From Burkholderiales bacterium (GTDB lineage: Bacteria; Pseudomonadota; Gammaproteobacteria; Burkholderiales; Casimicrobiaceae): DNA of 64,000 nucleotides. The position numbers were made by a program, and so were the translations under genes. Numbering within the stretch: the first letter of the stretch is position 1; each line of letters begins with the position of its first letter. Below, one piece after another: positions 47,078-55,993 of the stretch. The stretch is from contig JAEUPL010000026.1 of assembly GCA_016790165.1 (NCBI GenBank), positions 1 through 64,000 on the forward strand, given 5' to 3'. Below the pieces are notes generated by a model. The model was given only the letters and a program-made list of their open reading frames with translations. It was not told the DNA's origin and did not search any database.

Positions 47078-47425
47078 CTATCCCTGCGCCTTTTTCACGA
47101 ATTCCGACTTCAGCTTCATCGGCCCGAAGCCCTCGATCTTGCAATCAATGTTGTGATCGCCCTCAACCAGCCGGATGTTGCGCACCTTCGTCCCGGCCTT
47201 CAGCGCCGAACTCGCGCCCTTCACCTTCAAGTCCTTCGTGATCGTCACCGAATCCCCATCGGCCAGCACGTTCCCCACCGCATCCTGATGCACCACTGCT
47301 TCATCCGCAGCAGGCGAAGCATCGTCAGCGGACCACTCGTGACCGCATTCCGGGCAGACGAACAGCGCGCCGTCCTCGTAGGTCAGACTGGAATTGCAGG
47401 TGGGGCAGTCGGGGAGATGGGTCAT
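47078..47425 (-). CDS. yjdM: YjdM/PhnA zinc-ribbon protein
   Basis: A 115-residue protein with an N-terminal zinc ribbon (CPTCNSSL and CPECGHEW, four Cys) and a C-terminal domain ([29 protein letters not shown]). The family is called alkylphosphonate utilisation operon protein PhnA for historical reasons; no phosphonate genes are present and its function is unknown. Confidence 0.93.
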   Translation of the reverse strand: MTHLPDCPTCNSSLTYEDGALFVCPECGHEWSADDASPAADEAVVHQDAVGNVLADGDSVTITKDLKVKGASSALKAGTKVRNIRLVEGDHNIDCKIEGFGPMKLKSEFVKKAQG

Positions 47426-47526
47426 GGTTGTATTCGCATGTGCGGCGGTGGTTGAGCGGGTTCAACGTTGGAAGTGAGCGGCGGCGCGCCGCAGGCGCGG
47501 AGTCCGTTCGACTTACTGGTTGGGCG

Positions 47527-48015
47527 TCATTTGTCACCCTTCGCGGAGTTATGACTTCGACAAAGAAAGCGAAGATTGCTTAGTTCATCGGTGCCGCCCT
47601 TTGAAAGCGGAACAATGTGGTCAATGGTGAGATCGCTAGTGACCTTGCGGTCAGGCTCGGCACACACATATCCGTCGCGCTGTATGAGGGCGAGTTCGAT
47701 TTCGGGCCGTCGAAGACTGAACTCGCGCCTACGGATGGCTGATAACTCGCGCTTCTTTAGCACTGAAGCTATTTTCACTTGACCGTCGTCGTATGCCTCA
47801 AGAAACTCTTCGATTGAATCGAAGTTTCTCGTGCCTCCGCAGTGTGTTTCAATCAGGAAAGGGTGACCCGAAAGCACAGTCATTTTCCGAACGGAGTCAA
47901 GAACCTTAGCGTCGTCGTGTGTGTTCACCCATTTCGCTGAAAGAACTACTTCGCCTGGGCCAATTAGACCTTCCTCGCAACTAATCACACTTGAATCTCC
48001 TATGACGCCTAACAT
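47527..48015 (-). CDS. HNH endonuclease domain protein
   Basis: A 162-residue protein with a C-terminal HNH fold: IDHIVPLSKGGTDELSNLRFLC, with Asp132-His133, Asn147 and His155. Normal HNH proteins have CxxC before this; here YVCAEPD keeps only the first Cys, so zinc binding may be weak or incomplete. The N-terminal 95 residues match nothing I know. The gene is visibly less GC-rich than its neighbours, which with the isolated position suggests transfer. It could be a restriction-type or mobile nuclease. Confidence 0.8.
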   Translation of the reverse strand: MLGVIGDSSVISCEEGLIGPGEVVLSAKWVNTHDDAKVLDSVRKMTVLSGHPFLIETHCGGTRNFDSIEEFLEAYDDGQVKIASVLKKRELSAIRRREFSLRRPEIELALIQRDGYVCAEPDRKVTSDLTIDHIVPLSKGGTDELSNLRFLCRSHNSAKGDK

Positions 48016-48637
48016 GATTTATGCGCGCTCGACGCGTATAGCTTTTTGTTCGCACACTTTGCCATTGGTAGAAAAGCATCGTAACGCGATGAAATTACTC
48101 GTGAGCCTCAGTTATATCTCGCGGACGCGGGTATAACCAGCCGCACAGTTGCATAGCCCGGATGCTCGCATCCGGGCTCCCGTAGCCCTCATCGCGAAGC
48201 GATCTTTTGTCTGGGTTCGACGCCCCTTCAGCCCGCGCCGATGAGCGCAGTGTTTCGCGGTCCAAGATGCGTTGTCGTCGTGTGCTGGCGATGCGTCAAC
48301 ATCGCGTCCGCACGACGCGAAATCAAAAACACCGCGCATCCCGCGAAACGCGAGCACCGGAGGAAGCAGCGGGGTGCGGGGCGAGCGCTTTTGGTCACTT
48401 TTGCCGCGATTGGCGAAAGTGACTGGCCCCGCGCGGCCATAGAGCGCGCTGGTAGCTACACGAAACACGTCTGCTCGGAACGCAACCGTCACCCTCTCCC
48501 CAACCCCTCTCCCCTCAAGGGAGAGGGGCTAGAGAGTGCATTCCTGGTTCGATCCTTCGTCAAGGTCAGGGTCAACACGAACGGACGGGGTTCAGCGCTC
48601 CAAGAGGCAGGTTCCCCACTCACTGAACAACGGCGCC
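48016..48637. repeat. Noncoding repeat-rich spacer
   Basis: A 622-bp stretch with no gene I can support. It holds a perfect hairpin at 48155-48178 (AGCCCGGATG/CATCCGGGCT, loop CTCG), a segment around 48390-48440 (GGTCACTTTTGCC...GGCGAAAGTGACTGG) of a type often repeated between proteobacterial genes, and a second perfect hairpin at 48504-48528 (CCCCTCTCCC/GGGAGAGGGG). Reading frames here show the low-complexity Arg/Pro/Ala pattern of spurious translations. Confidence 0.65.
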
Positions 48638-49600
48638 TCACCCCTCCCGAAACGCCCCCACCCGCACCGCAGTCTGCCCCACTTTGGGCTGCGGCACCGG
48701 CATCACGAGCACCGCATTGGCGTGCTGCGTGCGCACCTCGCGCTCGCCGTCGATCGCGAGCAGCGTGCCAGCCTCGGCGATCACTTCGAGCCCTTGCGCG
48801 TTGTGAATCCAGCGGAATGCGGGGCTCTGCACGGTGACCACCTGCGTGATGTCGATAACTTTCTGCGCCGTGGTGGGTGGCGTGCCGGGCACACCGCGGG
48901 TTGCCAGCCACGCGACGTCGAGCATGCCAAAGTGCGCCAGAAAACGCAGCGTCGCCTGCATTGCCACGTCGGCGACTGCGGCCTCCCAGTGCTGGCCGCA
49001 TTCGACGAGCAATGCGGTCTTTGGGCTGGCCGGATCGCCGAAACCCGTGTAGTCGCGCAGCCGCTTGCCAGCGGCGTGGCCGGAATCAACCAGTGCGTGC
49101 GGTGGCACGCCGACGGCGTTGGCAAGGGCGAGCCCCTTCGCGGTGTCACCCGCGAGTGCGATCGGCGGCGCGGGCTCGAGCATGGAGTGCAGATCAAGCA
49201 GGTGATCCACGGTGTCGTAGAACGGCCGCAGTTGGCGCGCGCGGCGCAATTCACGCGAGTCGCGCGGGCCGTCTAGCGTGGCGATGTCCCACAGACGATT
49301 GAAGTCTTCGTCCACGCAGCGCGACTCGAAGGGCTTCGCCGCATCGAACGCGTGATACGCGTCCACGTTGGCGAACGCAATCGAGAGCGTGCCGCGCGCG
49401 GGCTGCAGGCCGCTGGACATTTCGCGCAACAGCGCATCCGCCGCGATGGCGCCACAGACTTCGTTGCCGTGCACCAGCGCATTCACACACACGTGCGGGC
49501 CGGCACTCGTGCCGCGGAACGACCACACATAGGGCAGACCGGTGTTGCTGTCGCTCCAGCGACGAATATCGGGGAAGGGCGTTTCGATGCGCGCGTTCAT
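48638..49600 (-). CDS. Succinylglutamate desuccinylase/aspartoacylase family hydrolase
   Basis: A 320-residue zinc carboxypeptidase-fold enzyme of the AstE/AspA family. Zinc ligands are seen in LVHGNEVCG (His, Glu) and LDLHSML (His); RCVDEDFNRLWD is also conserved. It hydrolyses an N-acylated amino acid. No other arginine succinyltransferase pathway genes are nearby, so AstE itself is not proven. ATG 49600 begins MNARIETPFPDIRRW. It is transcribed divergently from a peptide-binding protein gene, 72 bp away. Confidence 0.87.
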   Translation of the reverse strand: MNARIETPFPDIRRWSDSNTGLPYVWSFRGTSAGPHVCVNALVHGNEVCGAIAADALLREMSSGLQPARGTLSIAFANVDAYHAFDAAKPFESRCVDEDFNRLWDIATLDGPRDSRELRRARQLRPFYDTVDHLLDLHSMLEPAPPIALAGDTAKGLALANAVGVPPHALVDSGHAAGKRLRDYTGFGDPASPKTALLVECGQHWEAAVADVAMQATLRFLAHFGMLDVAWLATRGVPGTPPTTAQKVIDITQVVTVQSPAFRWIHNAQGLEVIAEAGTLLAIDGEREVRTQHANAVLVMPVPQPKVGQTAVRVGAFREG

Positions 49601-49672
49601 GCTGCGCACTCCGACGGTGCCTCGGGTATTCTGCGGGTTTGATTGTTGCGCGACGCGCTGCTGGGGAAAGTC

Positions 49673-51256
49673 ATGTCAATCAGGAAACATTTCATGCGAC
49701 CGATTATGGTCTTGTGCATCGCAGCAGCGGCCAGTACGGCGCTGTTGGCGCAATCCATCACCATCGGGCTCGGCGGCGACATCACTGCGTTCGACCCGCA
49801 CTATCACAACGTGGGGCCGAACAATGCGGCCACGTCGCACGTGTTTGAGCGCCTGGTGGCGATGGATGAACGGCAGCGGCTCACGCCCGGCCTTGCGCTG
49901 TCGTGGAAGGCGATTGATGACCTGAATTGGGAGTTCAAGCTGCGTCGCGGCGTGAAGTGGCACGATGGCAGCGAGTTCACCGCCGAGGATGCACTGTTCT
50001 CGTTTGACCGCGTGCCCAAGGTGCCCAACTCGCCGTCGTCGTTCTCCACGTACGTGCGGCCCATCAAGAGCGCGAAAGCGACCGATCCCTACACGTTGCT
50101 GCTGACCACCGAAAAGCCGCATCCGCTGCTGCCGAATGATTTGAGCACGGTGTCCATCGTGTCAAAAAAGGCGGCGAGCGGCGCGGCCACCGAGGACTTC
50201 AACAGCGGCAAGGCGGCGATTGGGACCGGGCCGTACAAGTTTGTGCGATTTGCCAAGGGCGACCGGGTGGAGCTCGCGCGCAACGACGCCTGGTGGGGCG
50301 GCAAGACGCCTTGGGAAAAGGCGACGCTGCGCATTTTGACCAACGACCCAGCGCGCGTGGCAGCGCTGCTCGCGGGCGATGTGCAGGCCATCGAAAACGT
50401 GCCGACGGCGGACATGAGTCGCGTCAAGTCGGACAAGAATCTCTCCGTGGCGCGCGTCGGCTCGAACCGGCTGATCTATCTGCACCTCGACTCCAACCGC
50501 GATGTGTCGCCGTTCGTCACCGACAAACAGGGCAAACCGCTGGCCAACAATCCGCTCAAGGACCCGCGCGTGCGCAAGGCGATTTCGCTCGCGCTCAATC
50601 GCGACGCCATCGTGAGCCGCGTGATGGAAAGCGAAGCCGTCGCCGCCGGCCAGCCGTTGCCGGATGGCTATCCGGGCACGTCGAAGAATCTCAAGCCGGA
50701 CAAGTTTGACGCGGCACAGGCAAAAAAATTGCTCTCCGAAGCCGGGTATCCCGACGGCTTTGGCATCACTATCCACGCGCCGAACAACCGCTATGTGAAC
50801 GACGAGCAGATCGCGCAGGCCGTGGCGCAGATGCTGACGCGCGCGGGCATTGCCACGAAGGTCGATGCGATGCCTTCATCGGTCTATTTCACTCGCGCGA
50901 CCAAACTGGATTTCAGTTTGATGTTGCTCGGCTGGTCGGCCGGCTCGGGAGAAATGTCGGACAGCCTGCGCCCGCTGCTGGGCACGTTCGACGCCAAAAA
51001 AGGCTGGGGCAACGCCAACCGGGGCCGCTACTCGAACGGCAAGTTCGACGCCATGCTTGACGACGCACTGGTCACGATCAACGACGCCAAGCGCGAGGCG
51101 CTTCTGGCGCGTGCCACGGAGATCGCGATGGCCGATCAGGGCATCGTGCCGCTGCACTTCCAGATGAATACCTGGGCGACAAGGAAGAACCTGACCTACA
51201 CACCGCGCACTGACGAGTACACGCTGGCATGGATGTTCAAACCGGTGGCGAAGTAG
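49673..51256 (+). CDS. ABC transporter solute-binding protein, peptide type
   Basis: Periplasmic binding protein (527 residues) of family 5 (DppA/OppA). Signal peptide MSIRKHFMRPIMVLCIAAAA to LLA is cleaved before QSITIGLGG. Family blocks: ALSWKAIDDLNWEFKLRRGVKW, YTLLLTTEKPHP, GTGPYKFVRF and PLKDPRVRKAISLALNRD. GGGGAAAG precedes ATG 49673. No permease or ATPase genes follow in the window, so it is an orphan that may share a transporter. The ligand is a peptide or similar solute. Confidence 0.92.
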   Translation: MSIRKHFMRPIMVLCIAAAASTALLAQSITIGLGGDITAFDPHYHNVGPNNAATSHVFERLVAMDERQRLTPGLALSWKAIDDLNWEFKLRRGVKWHDGSEFTAEDALFSFDRVPKVPNSPSSFSTYVRPIKSAKATDPYTLLLTTEKPHPLLPNDLSTVSIVSKKAASGAATEDFNSGKAAIGTGPYKFVRFAKGDRVELARNDAWWGGKTPWEKATLRILTNDPARVAALLAGDVQAIENVPTADMSRVKSDKNLSVARVGSNRLIYLHLDSNRDVSPFVTDKQGKPLANNPLKDPRVRKAISLALNRDAIVSRVMESEAVAAGQPLPDGYPGTSKNLKPDKFDAAQAKKLLSEAGYPDGFGITIHAPNNRYVNDEQIAQAVAQMLTRAGIATKVDAMPSSVYFTRATKLDFSLMLLGWSAGSGEMSDSLRPLLGTFDAKKGWGNANRGRYSNGKFDAMLDDALVTINDAKREALLARATEIAMADQGIVPLHFQMNTWATRKNLTYTPRTDEYTLAWMFKPVAK

Positions 51257-51308
51257 CCGCGGACTTCAATCGGGCACGGGCGCCGCAAACGCAGGCAGGA
51301 CAGGCAGC

Positions 51309-52757
51309 ATGACCACACACGTCATCAATAACCGGCGCGTCGCGGGCGCGAGCGGCGAGTGCATCGACGTGCTTGACCCGAGCGACGGTCAGGTGTTCGC
51401 GCAGATCGCGCGCGGTACGGCGCACGATATTGGCGTGGCCGTCGCGGCGGCGCGCCGTGCGGCCGATGGCGGCGCGTGGAGTCGTCTGGCGCCCGTGGAG
51501 CGCGGTCGTTTGCTGCGCAAGTTGGGCGACGCGATTGCCGCACATCACGACGAGCTGGCCCTGCTCGAACAACGCGATTGCGGCAAACCGGTGAAGCAGG
51601 CGCGTGCCGATGCCACCGCCTGCGCGCGTTACTTTGAGTTCTACAGCGGCGCTTGCGACAAGCTGCACGGCGACACCATTCCGTACACGCCAGGCTTCGC
51701 GGTGATGACGTGGTACGAACCGCACGGCGTGACGGGCCACATCATCCCGTGGAACTACCCGATGCAAATATTTGGCCGCTCGGTCGGCGGCGCGCTGGCG
51801 GCGGGCAATGCCTGCGTGGTGAAGCCGGCGGAGGATGCCTGCCTGTCGCTCTTGCGCATCGCCGAACTGGCGGCGGAATGCGGCTTTCCGGAGGGCGCGC
51901 TTAACATCGTCACGGGCTATGGCCACGAGGCCGGGCAGGCGCTCGCCGATGCGCCGGGCATTGATCACATCTCGTTTACCGGCAGCGCACGCGTGGGAAC
52001 GATCATCGCGCAGAGCGCCGCAAAGCGGCATGTGCAGGTGACGCTGGAGCTCGGTGGCAAGAGCCCGCACATCGTGTTCGCCGACGCTGATCTTGATGCC
52101 GCTCTGCCGGTGATCATCAACGCCATTGTGCAAAACGCCGGGCAGACGTGCAGCGCGGGCTCGCGGCTGCTGGTGCAGGCGAGCGTGTATGAGCGCGTGC
52201 TCGCGGCTGTGGGTGAGCGCATTGCCACGTTGCGGGTCGGCCCGGCGGCGATGGATCTGGACGTCGGCCCGCTGATTCGGGCCAGTCAGCTGGAGCGTGT
52301 GAGGGCGTTTCTCGCGCCGTACCGGCAGGGGGGGGCCGCGGGCCGACTCGTGGCGCAGGGCCGCATCGTGCCGGAGGCGCCCGCGGGCGGTTTCTACGCC
52401 GCACCGACGTTGATTGCCGACGTGGCCGCCGATGCACCGCTCGCCTGCGACGAAGTGTTCGGCCCGGTGCTCGCCGCGATGCCGTTCTCTGATGAAGCCG
52501 ACGCCGTACGCCTGGCCAACGTCACCGACTACGGCCTCGTGGCCGGCGTTTGGACTGAAAACGGCGGGCGCGGCCTGCGCATGGCTCGTGCCCTGAAGAG
52601 CGGACAAGTATTCGTCAACAACTATGGTGCTGGCGGCGGCGTGGAACTGCCGTTCGGCGGCGTGAAATCGTCAGGCTATGGGCGCGAGAAGGGGTTTGAG
52701 GCGCTGTATGGATTCAGTGTGATGAAGACGGTGGTGGTGCGGTATGGGGGGCAATAG
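51309..52757 (+). CDS. NAD-dependent aldehyde dehydrogenase
   Basis: A 482-residue enzyme oxidising an aldehyde to the acid. Core motifs are IPWNYPMQIFGRSVGGALAAG (cofactor), LELGGKSPHIV with the general base Glu, and GQTCSAGSR with the catalytic Cys. The C-terminal PFGGVKSSGYGREKGFEAL is typical of betaine or 4-guanidinobutyraldehyde-type enzymes. It lies 52 bp after the binding protein, so it may act on an imported solute's product. Substrate not determined. Confidence 0.92.
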   Translation: MTTHVINNRRVAGASGECIDVLDPSDGQVFAQIARGTAHDIGVAVAAARRAADGGAWSRLAPVERGRLLRKLGDAIAAHHDELALLEQRDCGKPVKQARADATACARYFEFYSGACDKLHGDTIPYTPGFAVMTWYEPHGVTGHIIPWNYPMQIFGRSVGGALAAGNACVVKPAEDACLSLLRIAELAAECGFPEGALNIVTGYGHEAGQALADAPGIDHISFTGSARVGTIIAQSAAKRHVQVTLELGGKSPHIVFADADLDAALPVIINAIVQNAGQTCSAGSRLLVQASVYERVLAAVGERIATLRVGPAAMDLDVGPLIRASQLERVRAFLAPYRQGGAAGRLVAQGRIVPEAPAGGFYAAPTLIADVAADAPLACDEVFGPVLAAMPFSDEADAVRLANVTDYGLVAGVWTENGGRGLRMARALKSGQVFVNNYGAGGGVELPFGGVKSSGYGREKGFEALYGFSVMKTVVVRYGGQ

Positions 52758-52829
52758 GGAACTGAACTCTGTTTGCTGAAGGCCTGACGGCAGCTGGTGG
52801 TGCACATAAGAGAATCCTCATGAGGCTCT

Positions 52830-53393
52830 ATGGTTGATCGGCTAACTGCGCGAGAAGTCAAGCTTGACGAGCAATGTGAAGTTGTCGCTAAGCTCATACT
52901 CTCGATGCGGCAGGTGTACTCCGATGCGACTGCACGGCAAAGGGCGCTCCTTGAGACAATCATTGGTGCGAGCCTTTGGTACATCCCAAAGCCTGTCCGG
53001 GCGTGGACGGGGAAGATATCGGTGGGCGCGCTGCAGGCGTTCCACCCGGAGAGTGGTATCGGCAATCCGCGGCTCAGCGAAGAGCACGTGTACCCTCGCA
53101 AGATAGCGGCGCGGCTGCTACTGACCGACCCGGCGCTCACTGGCCTGTCTCTGGCGCAGCAGTTCCGAGCGACATACGGCAGGGTGCACTTGATCACGCC
53201 AGAGGAAAACAAGGCGGTGCAACGCTACCAGCGCGTGGACGTATTCAGCACACCAGACGCAGCGTACTCTGCCGCCGGCATTAACTTGGTTGAACTGTCG
53301 GATCACCTGCTACCGAAGGTGAAGAAGCGAAATCGCGAGGTCATTGAGTCGATCCTGTCCCGAAGTGTGCCGCCAAACGACGCAGCGCAGTAG
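52830..53393 (+). CDS. Protein of unknown function
   Basis: A 187-residue, probably soluble protein with no signal or membrane segment. It contains YIPKPVRAWTGKISVGALQAF, SEEHVYPRKIAARLLL and VKKRNREVIESILSR; the EEHVYPRK stretch recalls HNH-like or phage-type host proteins but no complete motif is visible. GAGG precedes ATG 52830. It is an isolated gene followed by a REP-like inverted repeat, which fits accessory status. Confidence 0.7.
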   Translation: MVDRLTAREVKLDEQCEVVAKLILSMRQVYSDATARQRALLETIIGASLWYIPKPVRAWTGKISVGALQAFHPESGIGNPRLSEEHVYPRKIAARLLLTDPALTGLSLAQQFRATYGRVHLITPEENKAVQRYQRVDVFSTPDAAYSAAGINLVELSDHLLPKVKKRNREVIESILSRSVPPNDAAQ

Positions 53394-53396
53394 CAC

Positions 53397-53483
53397 GTAG
53401 CCTCGATGCAACGAAGTGGAATCGAGGGTGACGTTGGCTCGATAGACAAATGCCTCGATTCCGCTGCGCTGCATCGCGGCTAC
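53397..53483. repeat. REP-like inverted repeat
   Basis: Two 31-bp arms at 53397-53427 and 53453-53483 are inverted and match at 27 of 31 positions (core GGAATCGAGG/CCTCGATTCC). The arm resembles the GATGCAGCGCAGCGGAATC extragenic sequence scattered in other proteobacteria. Confidence 0.7.
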
Positions 53484-53556
53484 GACTGACACTGCCTTCT
53501 CGCAGACGCAGCGCGCGTCGCGACGCCTGCTTCAGCTCTGCCGATGCCGAAACAAG

Positions 53557-53572
53557 TTGACGTTAACGTCAA
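53557..53572. promoter_or_regulatory. LiuR-like operator upstream of the MBL hydrolase gene
   Basis: Perfect 16-bp palindrome TTGACGTTAACGTCAA, 30 bp upstream of ATG 53603. It shares the ACGTYAACGT core with the site in front of the thioesterase-ivd genes at 20963-20978. Confidence 0.75.
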
Positions 53573-53602
53573 TTCGGAAGTGATTCCGTTACCATCGTGG
53601 GC

Positions 53603-54679
53603 ATGACTGCTGCCTTGACCTCCATGACGTTCCCGCACGCGGCGCCGCCAGCGCCGGGTGAATTCATTGATCTTGCGCCGGGTGTGAAGTGGATTCGCAT
53701 GCCGCTGCCGTTTGCACTGGATCACATCAATCTGTGGTTGATCGAGGAGCCGGCGACGGCGGATGACCCGCGCGATGGCTGGACCGTGGTCGACACCGGC
53801 TTCGGCGTCGAGGCCACGCGCGCGCTGTGGGAGCAGCACTTCGCGCAGACGATGGGCGGCAAGCCGCTGAAGCGCATCATCGTCACGCACTACCACCCCG
53901 ATCACCTGGGCAACGCGCAATGGCTGGCCGAGCGCTTCGCCACCAGTGCGGGGCCGATCGTGCCGGAGATGAGTTTGCTCGAGCTGGTCGCCGCGCAGGC
54001 CGTGGCGGTCGGCACGGGAGGCTACGCGCGCGACGCGCTGGCGAGCTTTTTCCGCTCACACGGGCTGACCGAGGAACAAATCGACATCACGGCCAACCGC
54101 GGCAACACCTACACGTTTGGCGTGCCGACGCGGCCCGTGACCTGCCAGCGCATCGTACCCGGTGATTCCGTGACCCTCGGCGGTCGCGTGTGGTCGGCCA
54201 TTGTCGGCTACGGCCACACACCGGAGCATCTGAGCTTTTATTGCGAAGAGTTGCGCGTGCTGATTTCTGGCGACATGCTGCTGCCGAAAATTTCCACCAA
54301 CGTGAACGTGTGGCCGATCTACGCGCTGTCGGACCCGGTGTCGGAGTACGTGAACTCACTGCAGGCATTCAAGTACTGCGAGCCCGATACGCTCGTGCTG
54401 CCCTCGCACGGGCTGCCATTTCGCGGCATTCAGCCGCGCGTCGAGGCGCTGGAGACGCATCACGAGGCCCGCATGAACGATCTCTACACGGCGGTGGCCG
54501 ACGGCGCAAAGACGGCCGCCGAATTGATCCCGACCTTGTTCCGCCGCCAGTTGGACAACCACCAGTTGTTCTTCGCCATTGCCGAAGCGGTGGCGCATGT
54601 GAACCACGGCTGGCACGTCGGGCGCCTCACGCGCACGGTCGGCGCGGACGGCCGGATTCGTTTTGCACTGGCGGGTTAA
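53603..54679 (+). CDS. MBL-fold metallo-hydrolase, probably LiuR-controlled
   Basis: A 358-residue metallo-beta-lactamase-fold hydrolase. The zinc motif THYHPDHLGN has His96, His98, Asp100 and His101; VGYGHTPEHLSFY and LISGDMLLPKIS give further ligands. The C-terminal part (LYTAVADGAKTAAELIPTLF) is the winged-helix-like LACTB2 region found in thioester-hydrolysing members. ATG 53603 is chosen over a GTG 6 bp earlier. A LiuR-type palindrome 30 bp upstream suggests a role in branched-chain acyl-CoA or thioester catabolism; the MBL family also includes persulfide dioxygenases and RNases. Confidence 0.88.
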   Translation: MTAALTSMTFPHAAPPAPGEFIDLAPGVKWIRMPLPFALDHINLWLIEEPATADDPRDGWTVVDTGFGVEATRALWEQHFAQTMGGKPLKRIIVTHYHPDHLGNAQWLAERFATSAGPIVPEMSLLELVAAQAVAVGTGGYARDALASFFRSHGLTEEQIDITANRGNTYTFGVPTRPVTCQRIVPGDSVTLGGRVWSAIVGYGHTPEHLSFYCEELRVLISGDMLLPKISTNVNVWPIYALSDPVSEYVNSLQAFKYCEPDTLVLPSHGLPFRGIQPRVEALETHHEARMNDLYTAVADGAKTAAELIPTLFRRQLDNHQLFFAIAEAVAHVNHGWHVGRLTRTVGADGRIRFALAG

Positions 54680-54798
54680 CAGCTTTTCCGTTTGAGCGAC
54701 AGCTGGATGGACGTTGCAGCCCGATTTACGCCTGAGTTGACTTGGTCGAAAATTGGTCGCTAACGACCGTATGGCCGTCGATAGGGCTCAATAGCCAT
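54679..54798 (+). repeat. 120-bp intergenic palindromic repeat, copy C
   Basis: Fills the gap between two convergent genes exactly, touching both stop codons. Starts ACAGCTTTTCCG, contains AGCGACAGC and CTAACGACCG, and ends in a degenerate AATAGCCAT that aligns with AAAAGCTGT of copy B. Confidence 0.72.
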
Positions 54799-55973
54799 TA
54801 ACCGGAAACTTCGTTCGCCCGTACCGCCCGCGTCAGCATCGCCGCTGCAATGATCGACGTGCTGGCGCTCACGGCGAACGCGGTGGCGGGATTGATGTGC
54901 GTCCACAGCCAGCCGAACAGTGCCGACGCAGGCAGTAGCATCAGGCCGCTGACCAGGTGAAACCAGCCGAAGGCGGTGCCAAGTTGCGCTTGTGGGGCCA
55001 GCTCGGCGATCAGCGCTTTCTCGGCGCCTTCGGTCGCGGCAATAAAGACCGCGTAACCAACGAACAGAGCGATCGTCGTGGCCAGCGTCTGTGGCAACAG
55101 GCCGAACGCAGCGAAGAGCAGCGCGTACACCACCCAGGCCGAGCGCAGCAGACGTCGCCGGTCCACACGATCCGACAGCGCAGAGAGTGGTGTCGAGAGC
55201 AGCATCGCCAGCGCCGAAAAGCCCGCCCACAACAGCGGTATCTGCGCATCGCTGAAACCGGACTCCTTCGCTCGCAGCAGCAGGAACATATTGCTCGCCT
55301 GCGACAGCGTGAACACGCCCAGCGCGAACAAATAGCGCTTGAGCGGCGAGGGTAGCGCGCGCCACTGCCACTCGATTTTGCCGGTCGCCACCGCAACGCC
55401 GGGCGGCTCGCGCAGCAGCGCCACCAGCAACACGCAGAGCACGCCGGGAACGAGGGTGGAGATGATCACCTCGCGCACGCTCCAGCCGGACGCCAGCAAG
55501 CCGGCGGCGAGCAGCGGCCCGGCGACGGCACCCGCATGATCCATGCTGCGATGCAGGCCATAGACCAGCCCGCGCCGGTTGGCAGCGACGGTCGCGCCGA
55601 GCAGCGCGTCGCGCGGGCTGCTGCGCAGACCTTTGCCGATACGGTCACCCATGCGCAGCAGCAGAACAACGGGCGCCGATCCGGCCAGCGCTATCAGTGG
55701 TCGCGCCAGAGCGGGCAGCGTGTAGCCGACGACGAGCCAGCCCTTGGCCCGTTTCGAGCGGTCGTAGAAATAGCCCGACACCAGCTTCATCAGCGCAGCG
55801 GTGGCGTTCGCGGCACCCTCGATCACGCCCAGCGCCTGGGCGCCGACGGCAAAGGTTGCCGCGAAGTAGAGTGGCAGCAGCGGGTAGATCGCGTCGCTCG
55901 CGGCATCATTGAGAAAACTCAAGGCGCCGAGCAGCCACACCGTGCGCGGCAGCTTTAAGACATCGTTAAGCAT
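54798..55973 (-). CDS. Major facilitator superfamily transporter
   Basis: A 391-residue membrane protein with about 12 helices. The start FLNDAASDAIYPLLPLYF and the RIGKGLRSSPRDALLG loop resemble MFS proteins annotated as tetracycline-like or YajR-like efflux systems. A second loop, SALSDRVDRRRLL, is the equivalent motif in the C-terminal half. Substrate unknown. Its ATG is only 20 bp from the ATG of the divergent gene. Confidence 0.9.
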   Translation of the reverse strand: MLNDVLKLPRTVWLLGALSFLNDAASDAIYPLLPLYFAATFAVGAQALGVIEGAANATAALMKLVSGYFYDRSKRAKGWLVVGYTLPALARPLIALAGSAPVVLLLRMGDRIGKGLRSSPRDALLGATVAANRRGLVYGLHRSMDHAGAVAGPLLAAGLLASGWSVREVIISTLVPGVLCVLLVALLREPPGVAVATGKIEWQWRALPSPLKRYLFALGVFTLSQASNMFLLLRAKESGFSDAQIPLLWAGFSALAMLLSTPLSALSDRVDRRRLLRSAWVVYALLFAAFGLLPQTLATTIALFVGYAVFIAATEGAEKALIAELAPQAQLGTAFGWFHLVSGLMLLPASALFGWLWTHINPATAFAVSASTSIIAAAMLTRAVRANEVSG

Positions 55974-55993
55974 CCTGCCGATAATAGCGGCCC

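Noticed and set aside
48112-48492. 126-codon reading frame in the repeat spacer
   Set aside because: Its Arg/Ala-rich sequence and overlap with intergenic repeat units point to spurious translation; there is no ribosome site.
52830-53393. Assigning the unknown 187-residue protein to HNH nucleases because of its EEHVYPRK stretch
   Set aside because: The Asn and second His of an HNH motif are not visible at the right distances.
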